A stretch of 64,000 nucleotides of DNA from Flavobacterium sp. DG2-3. Its GTDB lineage: Bacteria > Bacteroidota > Bacteroidia > Flavobacteriales > Flavobacteriaceae. Below, piece by piece: positions 1 to 8,030 of this stretch (its first letter is position 1; each line of letters opens with the position of its first letter). The position numbers were made by a program, and so were the translations under genes. Location: assembly GCF_030730925.1 (NCBI RefSeq), contig NZ_JAVAMB010000025.1, forward strand, positions 1 to 64,000, given 5' to 3'. The notes beneath the pieces were generated by a model. That model was not told the origin of the DNA. It ran no database searches and saw nothing but the letters and a program-made list of their open reading frames with translations.

Positions 1-247
1 TTTTAGAAGTTTTTAGCAGATTAAAATAGATTTTATTTTAGGAAATCTGCTAAAATCTTTTATCGATAAAGGAAATCTAAATTATCTGCTAAAATCTGCG
101 TGAAATAAACTTTGCGTATAGATTTGTTTCACTTAGATTTTAGAAGTTTTTAGCAGATTAAAATAGATTTTATTTTAGGAAATCTGCTAAAATCTTTTAT
201 CGATAAAGGAAATCCAAATTATCTGCTAAAATCTGCGTGAAATAAAC
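1..247. repeat. Two direct copies of a 137-bp repeat unit
   Basis: Bases 1-110 recur at 138-247 with a single difference near 215, giving a period of 137 bp. Each unit holds internal short repeats built on TTTTAGCAGATT / AATCTGCTAAAA, so each copy can also fold on itself. No ORF spans it. The remaining part up to the GNAT gene (248-326) shows nothing coding. The left edge of the window may cut a longer array. Confidence 0.85.
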
Positions 248-326
248 TGCCAATCTTTGTCGATTTACTAGTGTGATCCTTCCTTCGTCAGGATGACAAA
301 CTATGAAGTTCCTTATTAAAAATTAA

Positions 327-617
327 TTATTTTTTCCAAATATCCTCGTATTCGTCTGGATGTCTTTTAAATTGCGCATGAACATAAGGACAAAGCGGTA
401 AAACCTTCAAATTATTGGCACGTACATAAGAAACCATTTCTTCTAAAAGTTTTTTAGCATAACCTTTTCCTTCTGCTTCTGGCTCAACTCCAGTGTGATA
501 AACCGTCAATAGATCAGGTTTGATACTTACCGTCATTTCTCCCAGTTTTTTATCGTCAACATAAAGATTAAAAGCACCGTGTTTTTTCTCGTCCAATTCT
601 AGTTTTATTGTTTCCAT
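327..617 (-). CDS. Small GNAT-family N-acetyltransferase (YidJ-like)
   Basis: A 96-residue protein of the short GNAT class that transfers an acetyl group from acetyl-CoA to an unidentified amine. The acetyl-CoA loop is seen as V-E-P-E-A-E-G-K-G-Y-A around residues 44-54, followed by the helix KKLLEEMVSYV and the typical 'LCPYVHAQFKRHPDE' ending of this family, where the Cys and Tyr are conserved. The length matches the family (about 90-100 residues). It is a stand-alone gene on the minus strand with no neighbour in the same operon. The substrate is unknown. Confidence 0.85.
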   Translation of the reverse strand: METIKLELDEKKHGAFNLYVDDKKLGEMTVSIKPDLLTVYHTGVEPEAEGKGYAKKLLEEMVSYVRANNLKVLPLCPYVHAQFKRHPDEYEDIWKK

Positions 618-918
618 TTTTTTGGTTTTAGTTGTTTTATAAGGACAAAGTTCGCTAAGTAGTCGGTTAAGTCCTCTTAATGTAGATTAATTTCTTTTGG
701 TTGCTTTTGCTCGTGCAGAATTTACGCAAAGCTCGCTAAGATTTTTTATAAAAAGCTTAAGCGGAATCTAGATTAAAAGTTCGCAAAGCTTTATAGGTAA
801 AGCTTTGCGAACTTTTAATCTTAATTAAATCCTTAAAAAACTTTGCGTTCTTTGCGAAAATCCTTTGCGCACTTTGCGTAAATCTTTGCGTTACTTGCGG
901 TTAAATCAATAAAGCAAT
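618..918. repeat. Intergenic CTTTGCG-rich repeat with a perfect 23-bp hairpin
   Basis: This 300-bp gap holds many short CTTTGCG / CGCAAAG words. At 771-820 the arms 771-793 and 798-820 are exact reverse complements around the 4-base loop TAGG. The hairpin lies about 100 bp beyond the 3' end of the response-regulator gene (stop at 919), so it could act as a 3'-end structure, but it lacks a clear T-tract. No ORF is supported here. Confidence 0.75.
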
Positions 919-2280
919 TTAATTATATCCCTGCTTAATTCCTAATTTTTTCATTTTAGAATACAAAGTCTGCGGTTGCATTTTTAAAAGTTCTGCGGCA
1001 CCGCCATTACCCGAAACTTTGCCGTTGCAGATTTGGAGCGCATTCATAATATGTTCTTTTTCCATTTCTTCCATTGACTTTATTTTGTCTGTGCCAGTTT
1101 CTAAAGAGAGAATGGCAACGCTCGACGGCAAGTCAAATTTTTCAATTTCGTTTGTTTTGGCAAGAAGCACATTTCGTTCTATTAAATGTTCTAATTCGCG
1201 CACGTTTCCTGGCCAATTGTACTTTTTTAATTGTTCTAAAGCTTTTGCGCTTATGCTATTGATATTTTTTCTAGAGCTCGCTGCATACTTTTTTAGAAAG
1301 TAATGGGCTAATATTTCAATATCTTCTTTTCGTTCTTTTAAAGTTGGCAACTGTATCGGAAATACATTTAATCGATAATACAAATCAAGTCTGAAACGCC
1401 CTTCGGCAACTTCTTTTTCCAGCGATCTATTGGTCGCCGCCACAATACGAACATTGATTTTTATCGTTTTATTTCCTCCCAAACGCTGAATTTCTTTTTC
1501 CTGCAGCACGCGCAATAATTTCACTTGAGAATCGAGTGGCAGTTCGCCAATTTCATCAAGAAAAATAGTTCCGTTATTAGCTTGTTCAAACTTTCCGATT
1601 CGTAACGCATTCGCGCCCGTAAAAGCACCTTTTTCATGCCCGAAAAGTTCAGATTCTATTAAAGATTGCGGTAAAGCGGCGCAGTTAACCACTACAATCG
1701 GGTTCGATTTATGTGCTGAAAGTTCATGTATAGCATGTGCGACTCTTTCTTTTCCTGTGCCGCTTTCGCCTAAAATAAGCACAGAAGTTTCGGCTGGAGC
1801 CACAATTTTTATTTTTTCTATAACATCATTCAAAAGCGGACTCTGACCGATAATTCCTTTGATTTCTTGAGCTTCAGTATGGAATTGGTTTACAGCCAAA
1901 TCTTCCTTTTCTTGATCGAATCGGTATTTTGCAATGTCAAGCATTACAATAAGATCTTTTTCTCGAAAAGGCTTTACCATAAAACCGTACGGATGTGTTG
2001 CTTTTACCGCTTCTAACGTGCTTTGATTGGTATTGGCAGAAATGTACAGAAAAGGCAGATTTTTTTCGCGAAGTTCGTTTGCGAGATCAATTCCGGTTAA
2101 TTCTCCTTTTAAAATGATATCCAATAGAATCCAATCCGGACTTTTATCTTCGATTAATTTTCTAGCTTGAGCCACAGAAGCGGCAATTCCAACCACTTGA
2201 TAACCGGCTTTGTGCAGCATGATTTTCAAATCATTTGCAACTATAAATTCATCTTCAACAATTAGTATTTTCTCCTTCAT
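919..2280 (-). CDS. Sigma54-dependent response regulator (receiver-AAA+-Fis HTH)
   Basis: A 453-residue NtrC-type regulator. The receiver domain covers residues 1-115, with phospho-acceptor Asp54 in WILLDI. The AAA+ domain runs from about 140 to 375, with Walker A GESGTGKE at 171-178 and the sigma54-contact loop GAFTGA at 218-223. A Fis-type HTH ends the protein (GGAAELLKMQPQTLYSKMKK). By family knowledge it would bind an upstream activating site and drive open-complex formation by sigma54 RNA polymerase when phosphorylated. It lies 15 bp downstream of the HisKA_2 kinase at 2296-3228, its probable partner. It is paralogous to the regulator at 38389-40362. Both are candidate activators of the sigma54-type promoters described in this window. 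Confidence 0.95.
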   Translation of the reverse strand: MKEKILIVEDEFIVANDLKIMLHKAGYQVVGIAASVAQARKLIEDKSPDWILLDIILKGELTGIDLANELREKNLPFLYISANTNQSTLEAVKATHPYGFMVKPFREKDLIVMLDIAKYRFDQEKEDLAVNQFHTEAQEIKGIIGQSPLLNDVIEKIKIVAPAETSVLILGESGTGKERVAHAIHELSAHKSNPIVVVNCAALPQSLIESELFGHEKGAFTGANALRIGKFEQANNGTIFLDEIGELPLDSQVKLLRVLQEKEIQRLGGNKTIKINVRIVAATNRSLEKEVAEGRFRLDLYYRLNVFPIQLPTLKERKEDIEILAHYFLKKYAASSRKNINSISAKALEQLKKYNWPGNVRELEHLIERNVLLAKTNEIEKFDLPSSVAILSLETGTDKIKSMEEMEKEHIMNALQICNGKVSGNGGAAELLKMQPQTLYSKMKKLGIKQGYN

Positions 2281-2295
2281 CTATAATGATGTCAT

Positions 2296-3228
2296 TTAAG
2301 AGTTCTCGGCCGTTTCGTCAAACTCGGTTTTTCCTGTAAAGGTAATTGTGATTTTTAATCCATTATCATTTTTCATATTAAAAGTGCCATCAATCTGGTC
2401 AGTTAATCCGATTATTAAATTCATGCCGAGTGAATTTCGTTCGATATTTTCAAGTTTTTGAGAAAGCCCAATTCCGTTATCAGAAATCTGAAGTTTATAG
2501 TTTTTTTCGCCGATGTTTTTAAGAACAATGCTTATTTTTCCTATTCGATTATCAGGAAAAGCATATTTTATGGCATTGCTAACGGCTTCATTTATAATCA
2601 ATCCGATGGGAACAGCTTGGGCAACATCGAGATAGATTTTTTCCACTTCTAAAACAAAATTAATTTTTTGAGCGGTATGAAAACAATCTTTCATACAATT
2701 GATTAATTCGTGAATATACCAATCCATATTAATATTCGCCAGATTATCAGACTGATATAATTTCTGATGAATGAGCGACATGGCATGCATTCTGTGCTGG
2801 CTGTTTTTTATGGCCATTAATGCATCTTCGTTATGCAGATAAGCCGATTGTGCATTTAGTAAACTAATGACAATCTGAAGGTTGTTTTTTACCCGATGGT
2901 GAATTTCTCTTAGAAGCCATTCTTTTTCGGTCAGCAGTTTTTTGTTGAGTTCGTTGAGTTCAGCAATCTGCTGGCGCTGTATTTCTATTTCTTCGTTTTT
3001 CTTCTTTTTTAATCTAAAAGCGCTGTACAAAAGCAATAGAAAGAGAAATCCAACTAAAATATTTTGGTACAGCGCTGTTTGTTGAGCATCAATTTCTGAA
3101 GCTGTTATTTTTGGAGAAAGCAGATTTTGATTTTCTTGACCCATACCCGTATTTCCAAGCAAAAGCAAACCCATTATGCATAAGGCAAGAAAGTGTTTTT
3201 TGATGGATAGAATAGGGGTGAAAATCAT
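2296..3228 (-). CDS. HisKA_2-type sensor histidine kinase
   Basis: A 310-residue kinase. A signal-like segment (residues 11-30) is followed by one membrane helix at about 57-71, a coiled coil (75-105), and the HisKA_2 phospho-box EIHHRVKNNLQ with His110/111, as in the family of kinases that keep 'RVKNN' after the His pair. The C-terminal HATPase part has N-box NEAVSNAIKYAF and DNGIGL. There is almost no periplasmic sensor domain, so its input is unclear. It is the first gene of a two-gene unit with the sigma54 response regulator at 919-2280. Its catalytic half closely resembles that of the TPR kinase at 35739-38186. Confidence 0.93.
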   Translation of the reverse strand: MIFTPILSIKKHFLALCIMGLLLLGNTGMGQENQNLLSPKITASEIDAQQTALYQNILVGFLFLLLLYSAFRLKKKKNEEIEIQRQQIAELNELNKKLLTEKEWLLREIHHRVKNNLQIVISLLNAQSAYLHNEDALMAIKNSQHRMHAMSLIHQKLYQSDNLANINMDWYIHELINCMKDCFHTAQKINFVLEVEKIYLDVAQAVPIGLIINEAVSNAIKYAFPDNRIGKISIVLKNIGEKNYKLQISDNGIGLSQKLENIERNSLGMNLIIGLTDQIDGTFNMKNDNGLKITITFTGKTEFDETAENS

Positions 3229-3280
3229 TTTTTTAAGATATTATAATATCATAAATCTGTATTCCAAAATGAGTATTTTT

Positions 3281-3949
3281 CTAGCTGTCTCGATGGTATA
3301 GGTAGCAAATGATCATAGCAACTCCAGGCACGATTAAAGTTCCTAATCCGAAGAATTTTCCGGCAACAGCCCCAAGAAAACATCCTGCCAAAAATCCGAT
3401 TAAGGTAACCAGCTGTTTCTTAAAACTTAAAAATACTTCCGCATCTTTAAGTCCGTTTTTCAGCAAATTGCCCAGATCTAGAGAAGCCTGAGTTACATTT
3501 CCTGTCATCATAGTTGTCGGACCGTGGGTTTCTTTAGCGTAAAGCTTTCCAAAAGCATTCTGAAGTCCCATAGCAAAAACGGTTGTCATAGCAACTGTAT
3601 ACATTGTCCATTCTTCGAAGTTTTGCAAATAGCCAAAAACGTACGATGCGATACCGCTTAAAACCAATAGCACGCCTTCCCAAAACAAAATAGTATAGCG
3701 ATTGGTAGCTTTTTGCGCGATTCTTCCTCCTGTAATTACTGCAATAATAAAAATGGGAAAAGTAAGCAGTTTTACCCACGCATGTATATCTGAACCTTTT
3801 ACAATTTGATAAGCAAAGACGATAAAGTTACCCGTTACGTGCGCCGAAAATATCGAATCGGCAGCGACAAAAGTGACGGTATCGCAATACCCTGCTATCA
3901 TGGTTAGAAGCAGGGTTACGTACCAAATATTTTTTTGTTGAATTTCCAT
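3281..3949 (-). CDS. YoaK family membrane protein (DUF1275)
   Basis: A 222-residue integral membrane protein with about six hydrophobic segments. Family features are AGYCDTVTFVAADSIFSAHVTGNF near the N-terminus and ATTVFAMGLQNAF plus TMMTGNVTQASLDLG in the middle, which mark DUF1275/YoaK. The biochemical function of the family is not established. It starts 9 bp downstream of the dps stop codon on the same strand, so co-transcription with dps is likely. Confidence 0.92.
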   Translation of the reverse strand: MEIQQKNIWYVTLLLTMIAGYCDTVTFVAADSIFSAHVTGNFIVFAYQIVKGSDIHAWVKLLTFPIFIIAVITGGRIAQKATNRYTILFWEGVLLVLSGIASYVFGYLQNFEEWTMYTVAMTTVFAMGLQNAFGKLYAKETHGPTTMMTGNVTQASLDLGNLLKNGLKDAEVFLSFKKQLVTLIGFLAGCFLGAVAGKFFGLGTLIVPGVAMIICYLYHRDS

Positions 3950-3958
3950 AATTTGTTT

Positions 3959-4432
3959 TTAGTTTAAATGTGCGCGAAGCATCCACGCCATTTTTTCATG
4001 ATTTTCTACTAATCCTGTAATAAAATCGCTTGTTCCAGCGTCTTGCAAATCGTTGGCAATAAGATTAATGTTTTCTCTCAAATAAATAATGATGCTTTCG
4101 TGATCTACAAGCAATTCTTTGATAAAACCATTGCTGTCGTTTTTCTCTTGTAATTCTTCTGTAAGATGTGTCAAGGCAAGAAAATCTTTTAGTGTAGCTG
4201 GCGTATAATGACCTAAAGATCTGATTCTTTCTGCAACAGTATCTACAATCTCGTCGATGGCGTCGTATTGCTGTTCAAAGAAAAGGTGTTTGTTATAAAA
4301 ATCTGGGCCTTCAACGTTCCAGTGCGCTCTTTTTGTTTTAGTATAAAGTACAAATTCGTCTGCAAGAACTTTAGCCAAAATAGCTGCGATTTTTGAGATG
4401 TTTTCTTGTTTGATTCCGATGTTTGTTTTCAT
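3959..4432 (-). CDS. dps: Dps family ferritin-like DNA-protection protein
   Basis: A 157-residue protein with the Dps ferroxidase signature. His37 in AHWNV, His49 in KHLFFE, Asp64 and Glu68 in DTVAERIR have the family spacing. Dps dodecamers oxidise Fe(II) with peroxide, store iron and shield DNA in stress and stationary phase. The gene is followed closely by the DUF1275 gene. A dispersed repeat (4484-4688) lies in its upstream region, so its promoter is within or near that repeat. Confidence 0.95.
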   Translation of the reverse strand: MKTNIGIKQENISKIAAILAKVLADEFVLYTKTKRAHWNVEGPDFYNKHLFFEQQYDAIDEIVDTVAERIRSLGHYTPATLKDFLALTHLTEELQEKNDSNGFIKELLVDHESIIIYLRENINLIANDLQDAGTSDFITGLVENHEKMAWMLRAHLN

Positions 4433-4483
4433 TTTTAATTTGGGTTTGATGAATAAATTTTTATGTTAATTCTGAATTAATTT

Positions 4484-4688
4484 AAACACATAGAAACATA
4501 GATTTTCGTTGCTATTGAAAAAGGATACAAAAAGAAACTAGTTTCTCACACATAGTTCTGTGTGTAATTTTTTGCGAGAACTTTGTCAAAGTTTTAAACT
4601 TTGACAAAGTTGGCAGGCAGTGCTATGTGTATTCATGAAAGTGAAACGCCTTTTGTATACTCCTAAAAGCTATGTTTCTATGTGTTTA
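4484..4688. repeat. Dispersed palindromic repeat, copy A (about 205 bp)
   Basis: The element begins with ACACATAGAAACATAG (4486-4501) and ends with its reverse complement CTATGTTTCTATGTGT (4670-4685). It contains the palindromic core GAAACTAGTTTC and an inner inverted repeat around AACTTTGTCAAAG / CTTTGACAAAGTT (about 4577-4609). Related copies lie at 7806-8010, 15634-15758 (left end degraded) and 16166-16300, all in the same orientation. It is non-coding. Confidence 0.9.
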
Positions 4689-4694
4689 AAAAAA

Positions 4695-5129
4695 TTAATT
4701 ATTTAATAAGTCTAGCAAATAATAATCTAGCGAATATGTTCCCGCGCCGAGCGCAAGAAGCAATAATAGCGATAAAGTGTACATATACGGAACGTCGCGC
4801 ACTTCGAGCGAATCGTTTCTATGGACCACAAAATAACCAACTGCCGTTACACCGATTGTTGGGAGAACAGCAAGTCTTGTTCCGAGTCCGAGAATGATGA
4901 AAAACGGAATTACAGTATCTGAAAATGTTGCCACTAGACCGTTTAGTTTTTCAGGCAAATGCAACGGATTCGGAACGTGTTCTTTCTGTCCGTTTTCGAC
5001 TCTGAATTTTTTCATTCCGTGGACTCTGAAAAGTTCTACAGCTAGCAGCACTCTAAAAATTAAAATCGCTGCATTGTTAAATGCTGTTCCTAAATCAGAA
5101 TGGAGGATTTGTTTTATAATTTCGATCAT
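4695..5129 (-). CDS. DoxX family membrane protein
   Basis: A four-helix DoxX-like membrane protein of 144 residues when started at the ATG at 5129. The longer reading from 5156 overlaps the amidohydrolase stop and adds nine non-conserved residues, so 5129 is preferred. Family traits are the RVLLAVELFRVHGMKKF segment in the first helix and ATFSDTVIPFFIILGLGTRLA in the second. DoxX proteins are often found in redox or stress clusters, but their reaction is unclear. The start overlaps or abuts the end of the amidohydrolase gene (stop at 5141), so the two are translationally close. Confidence 0.88.
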   Translation of the reverse strand: MIEIIKQILHSDLGTAFNNAAILIFRVLLAVELFRVHGMKKFRVENGQKEHVPNPLHLPEKLNGLVATFSDTVIPFFIILGLGTRLAVLPTIGVTAVGYFVVHRNDSLEVRDVPYMYTLSLLLLLALGAGTYSLDYYLLDLLNN

Positions 5130-5140
5130 TTTTTTGAAAT

Positions 5141-7027
5141 TTAGAAAGCAAAACAAGAACAGCCTAAAGCGCCCCAGAATGCATTATAATTATTTACCGG
5201 AACATTGCTCATTCGCGCCGCGTCGTGATTGTGTAAGTGAACATCACAGCTTCCGCTGCAACTGTGAACCTGCGAAGTCAGTTTTGGTTTTGCATCTGCT
5301 TTTGCATTTTTTTCAATCGCACTCTGCAAACCGCTTCTTACTGGATATCCGTTGTAAATATTCGTTGGCGACCAATCTGGTAAAATCGGAATATGCGGCG
5401 GAGAAAATGAAGAAAAATCACCGTTAGCATACACAATTTTTCCGTCTACAATCGTTAAATCGGCTTCGATTTTTTTGATGTCTTCGTCATCGATTGTAAA
5501 GTAATCGCGGTCTAAAACCACTAAATCAGCAAACATTCCCACTTTAATATCTCCTTTTTTATTCTGCTCTTGCGAAAACCAAGCACTTCCTCTTGTATAC
5601 AATTCTAAAGCAGTTTGTCTGTTCAATCTCGTTTCATTGTATAATTGAAGTCCTCCAACAGTTTTTCCAGCGGTCATCCAATACATAGAAACCCATGGAT
5701 TGTAACTACTTACACGTGTAGCATCTGAACCCGCACCAACTGGAACTTCCATTTCAATCATTTTCTTGATTGGCGGTGTATTTTCAGCTGCTTTTGCTCC
5801 GTAACGATCTGTGAAATATTCACCTTGATACGCCATTCTGCTTTGTACAGCGATTCCGCCACCTAAAGCTTTTACACGTTCGATATTTCTTTCATCGATG
5901 GTTTCAGCATGGTCAAAAATCCAAGGAAGCCCGTTGAAAGGAACGTCTTGATTGATCTTTTCGAAAACATTCAAAAATCTTGTAATGCTTTCGTTATAAG
6001 TGGCATGAAGTCTGAAAGGCCAACGATTTTCTACTAAAAGACGAACTACTTTTTCTAGTTCAGCTTCCATGTTTTCAGGAAGATCTGGTCTTGGCTGAAG
6101 GAAATCTTCAAAATCGGCAGCAGAAAAAACGAGCATTTCACCCGCTCCGTTATGGCGGTACATATCATTTCCCTGATATAATTTTACCGTATCAATCCAA
6201 TCCGAGAAATCTTCAAACTCGTGTTTTGGTTTCTGGGTAAAAAGATTGTACGCGATTCTTACCGTTAATTGATTCTTTTCATTCAATTCATTCACGACTT
6301 TATAATCGTCTGGGAAATTCTGAAATCCGCCTCCCGCATCAATAACACTCGTGATTCCGAAACGGTTCAATTCTTTCATAAAATGACGAGTCGAATTGAT
6401 TTGGTGCTCGTAAGAAAGAGTAGGACCTTTTGCCAAAGTCGAATACAAAATCATCGCATTTGGAGTTGCAATAATAAGTCCTGTAGGTTCTCCATTAGAA
6501 TCGCGTTCGATATGTCCTCCAGGAGGAGCAGGCGTATTTTTGTTATAGCCAACTGCTCTTAAAGCTGCTCTGTTCATAAGTGCTCTGTCATACAAATGCA
6601 AAATAAAAACAGGAGTATCAGGTGCAATGGCATTGATTTCTTCTAGAGTTGGCATTCTGCGTTCGGCAAATTGAAATTCTGTCCAGCCGCCAACCACACG
6701 AACCCATTGCGGATTTGGAGTGCGATCTACTTGCTCTTTCAGCATTCGAAGTGCATCTGCCAAAGAAGGAACGCCATCCCAACGCAATTCTAAATTATAA
6801 TTTAATCCGCCTCGAATAAGGTGAATGTGCGAATCATTAATTCCAGGAACGACTCTTTTGTTTTGAAGATCAATGATTTTGGTTTCTTCAGCAGCAAAAG
6901 TCATAATGTCGCTGTCGTTTCCAACTGCAATAAATTTTCCGTCTTTAATTGCAACTGCTGTCACATTTGGCGTTTCTGCATTGAAACTATGGATTTTTCC
7001 ATTAAATAAAATTAAATCTGCTTTCAT
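5141..7027 (-). CDS. Amidohydrolase (YtcJ-like, amidohydrolase family 3)
   Basis: A 628-residue metal-dependent amidohydrolase. The composite beta domain is followed by the first metal ligands HIH in NDSHIHLIRGG (about residues 67-74). Later come RLHATYNES and IFDHAETI with conserved His, and the late Asp in GAGSDATR. These fit the YtcJ group, whose members hydrolyse amide or imide bonds; the substrate is unknown. The last 45 residues are unusual: a tail with HSCSGSCDVHLHNHD and a terminal GCSCF adds several Cys and His beyond the barrel. It starts 5 bp after the stop of the M17-domain gene, in a run of minus-strand hydrolase genes led by the YcaC-like gene at 9507-10139. Confidence 0.9.
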   Translation of the reverse strand: MKADLILFNGKIHSFNAETPNVTAVAIKDGKFIAVGNDSDIMTFAAEETKIIDLQNKRVVPGINDSHIHLIRGGLNYNLELRWDGVPSLADALRMLKEQVDRTPNPQWVRVVGGWTEFQFAERRMPTLEEINAIAPDTPVFILHLYDRALMNRAALRAVGYNKNTPAPPGGHIERDSNGEPTGLIIATPNAMILYSTLAKGPTLSYEHQINSTRHFMKELNRFGITSVIDAGGGFQNFPDDYKVVNELNEKNQLTVRIAYNLFTQKPKHEFEDFSDWIDTVKLYQGNDMYRHNGAGEMLVFSAADFEDFLQPRPDLPENMEAELEKVVRLLVENRWPFRLHATYNESITRFLNVFEKINQDVPFNGLPWIFDHAETIDERNIERVKALGGGIAVQSRMAYQGEYFTDRYGAKAAENTPPIKKMIEMEVPVGAGSDATRVSSYNPWVSMYWMTAGKTVGGLQLYNETRLNRQTALELYTRGSAWFSQEQNKKGDIKVGMFADLVVLDRDYFTIDDEDIKKIEADLTIVDGKIVYANGDFSSFSPPHIPILPDWSPTNIYNGYPVRSGLQSAIEKNAKADAKPKLTSQVHSCSGSCDVHLHNHDAARMSNVPVNNYNAFWGALGCSCFAF

Positions 7028-7032
7028 AACTT

Positions 7033-7767
7033 TTATTTAGTGTTCAACTTTGCAATTGCTTGCTTAATTCCTTCTCCTGCAACCGTATAATAAGCAGGCC
7101 CAGCCAATAAGATTATTTTCTTTAAAGGTTTGTGTGTGGCTAATTTTTTATCCTGCAGATACGTTTCTGTTCTATACGCTTCAAAAGCACCTAAAACCAC
7201 ATTTTCAGCAACCAAAGCGGTTGGAGAATCAATTCCTGCATCTTTAATATCGCTTGCAAAAGAATAGTTTGAAACGCCTAAACGTAAAGCTTCACGCATG
7301 GCAGTGCTTCCTACGCTAATCATTAAATCAGGCGAAAATTTGTTGCGATCTCCTAAACCTATTAATAATAATTTTTTCGAAGCTAAAGTGCCTTTTGGAG
7401 GCGTAATCAATAAAGTTTCAAGCGAATGGCCTGTAAATTTCCCGCTTTTGCGCAGTTCGGTAATAATGCCTTTTAGCGCGTCGTCTAAATGTACCATTCC
7501 GTTAAGGTTGGCAGGCAGGGCAGGAGGGTTGGTAATATCACCTTCTGTATATTCAAAAACGCAGGCAACTTGTAAGTCAGCTTCTGCTGCAGATGGTCCC
7601 TGAACCAATCCGTTTACTGCAATTCCGTCTACTTTCCCCCAAGTTGTAGTCGAACCAATTGAAGCTGTTTGTGCAAAAGCATTGTTACTAAGCGAGCCTG
7701 CAAATGTTATAAGTAAGAGCATCAGATACGAATATCTCAGGCTGTATTTTGCTGTGTTTGTTTTCAT
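7033..7767 (-). CDS. Secreted M17-peptidase N-terminal-domain protein
   Basis: A 244-residue protein when started at the ATG at 7767, which gives a normal signal peptide (TAKYSLRYSYLMLLLITFAG, cleaved near NAFAQ). The longer reading from 7872 would run into the dispersed repeat and is rejected. The body matches the N-terminal macro-like domain of leucyl aminopeptidases (VQGPSAAEADLQVACVFEYTEGD; KKLLLIGLGDRNKFSPD). The C-terminal catalytic M17 domain with its metal ligands is absent, so peptidase activity is not expected. It lies 5 bp upstream of the amidohydrolase and probably in the same transcript. Confidence 0.82.
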   Translation of the reverse strand: MKTNTAKYSLRYSYLMLLLITFAGSLSNNAFAQTASIGSTTTWGKVDGIAVNGLVQGPSAAEADLQVACVFEYTEGDITNPPALPANLNGMVHLDDALKGIITELRKSGKFTGHSLETLLITPPKGTLASKKLLLIGLGDRNKFSPDLMISVGSTAMREALRLGVSNYSFASDIKDAGIDSPTALVAENVVLGAFEAYRTETYLQDKKLATHKPLKKIILLAGPAYYTVAGEGIKQAIAKLNTK

Positions 7768-7805
7768 TGCTAAGGGTTTAGTTTTATTATTTTGATTTGT
7801 TTTTA

Positions 7806-8010
7806 AACACATAGAGACATAGATTTTTCTTGTTTTGAAAAAAGGATAAAGAAAGAAACTAGTTTCTAACACATAGTCCTATCTGAAAAGTATTGGGAGA
7901 ACTTTGTCAAAGTTTAAAACTTTGACAAAGTTGATTATTGTTGATACTATGTGTATTATTACAAGAGAAATGCCTTTTATTCACTCCTAAAAGCTATGTT
8001 TCTATGTGTT
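7806..8010. repeat. Dispersed palindromic repeat, copy B (about 205 bp)
   Basis: Same element as at 4484-4688, with ends ACACATAGAGACATAG (7807-7822) and CTATGTTTCTATGTGT (7994-8009). The core GAAACTAGTTTC and the inner AACTTTGTCAAAG inverted repeat are both kept. It sits between the porin stop codon and the start of the M17-domain gene. It could therefore affect mRNA stability or expression of downstream genes; this is inference. Confidence 0.9.
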
Positions 8011-8030
8011 AAAAATTTAATTTTGTTGTT

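Noticed and set aside
1019..1303. ORFs on the plus strand opposite the first response regulator.
   Set aside because: They are shadow frames of a well-supported gene with clear receiver, AAA+ and Fis domains.
7930..7985. A GGCATTTCTCTTGT match to a sigma54 promoter on the minus strand inside repeat copy B.
   Set aside because: It arises from a single change in a repeat block that reads GGCGTTTCAC in other copies, and would give a leader of about 180 nt to the M17-domain gene with no activator motif at 57-59 bp.
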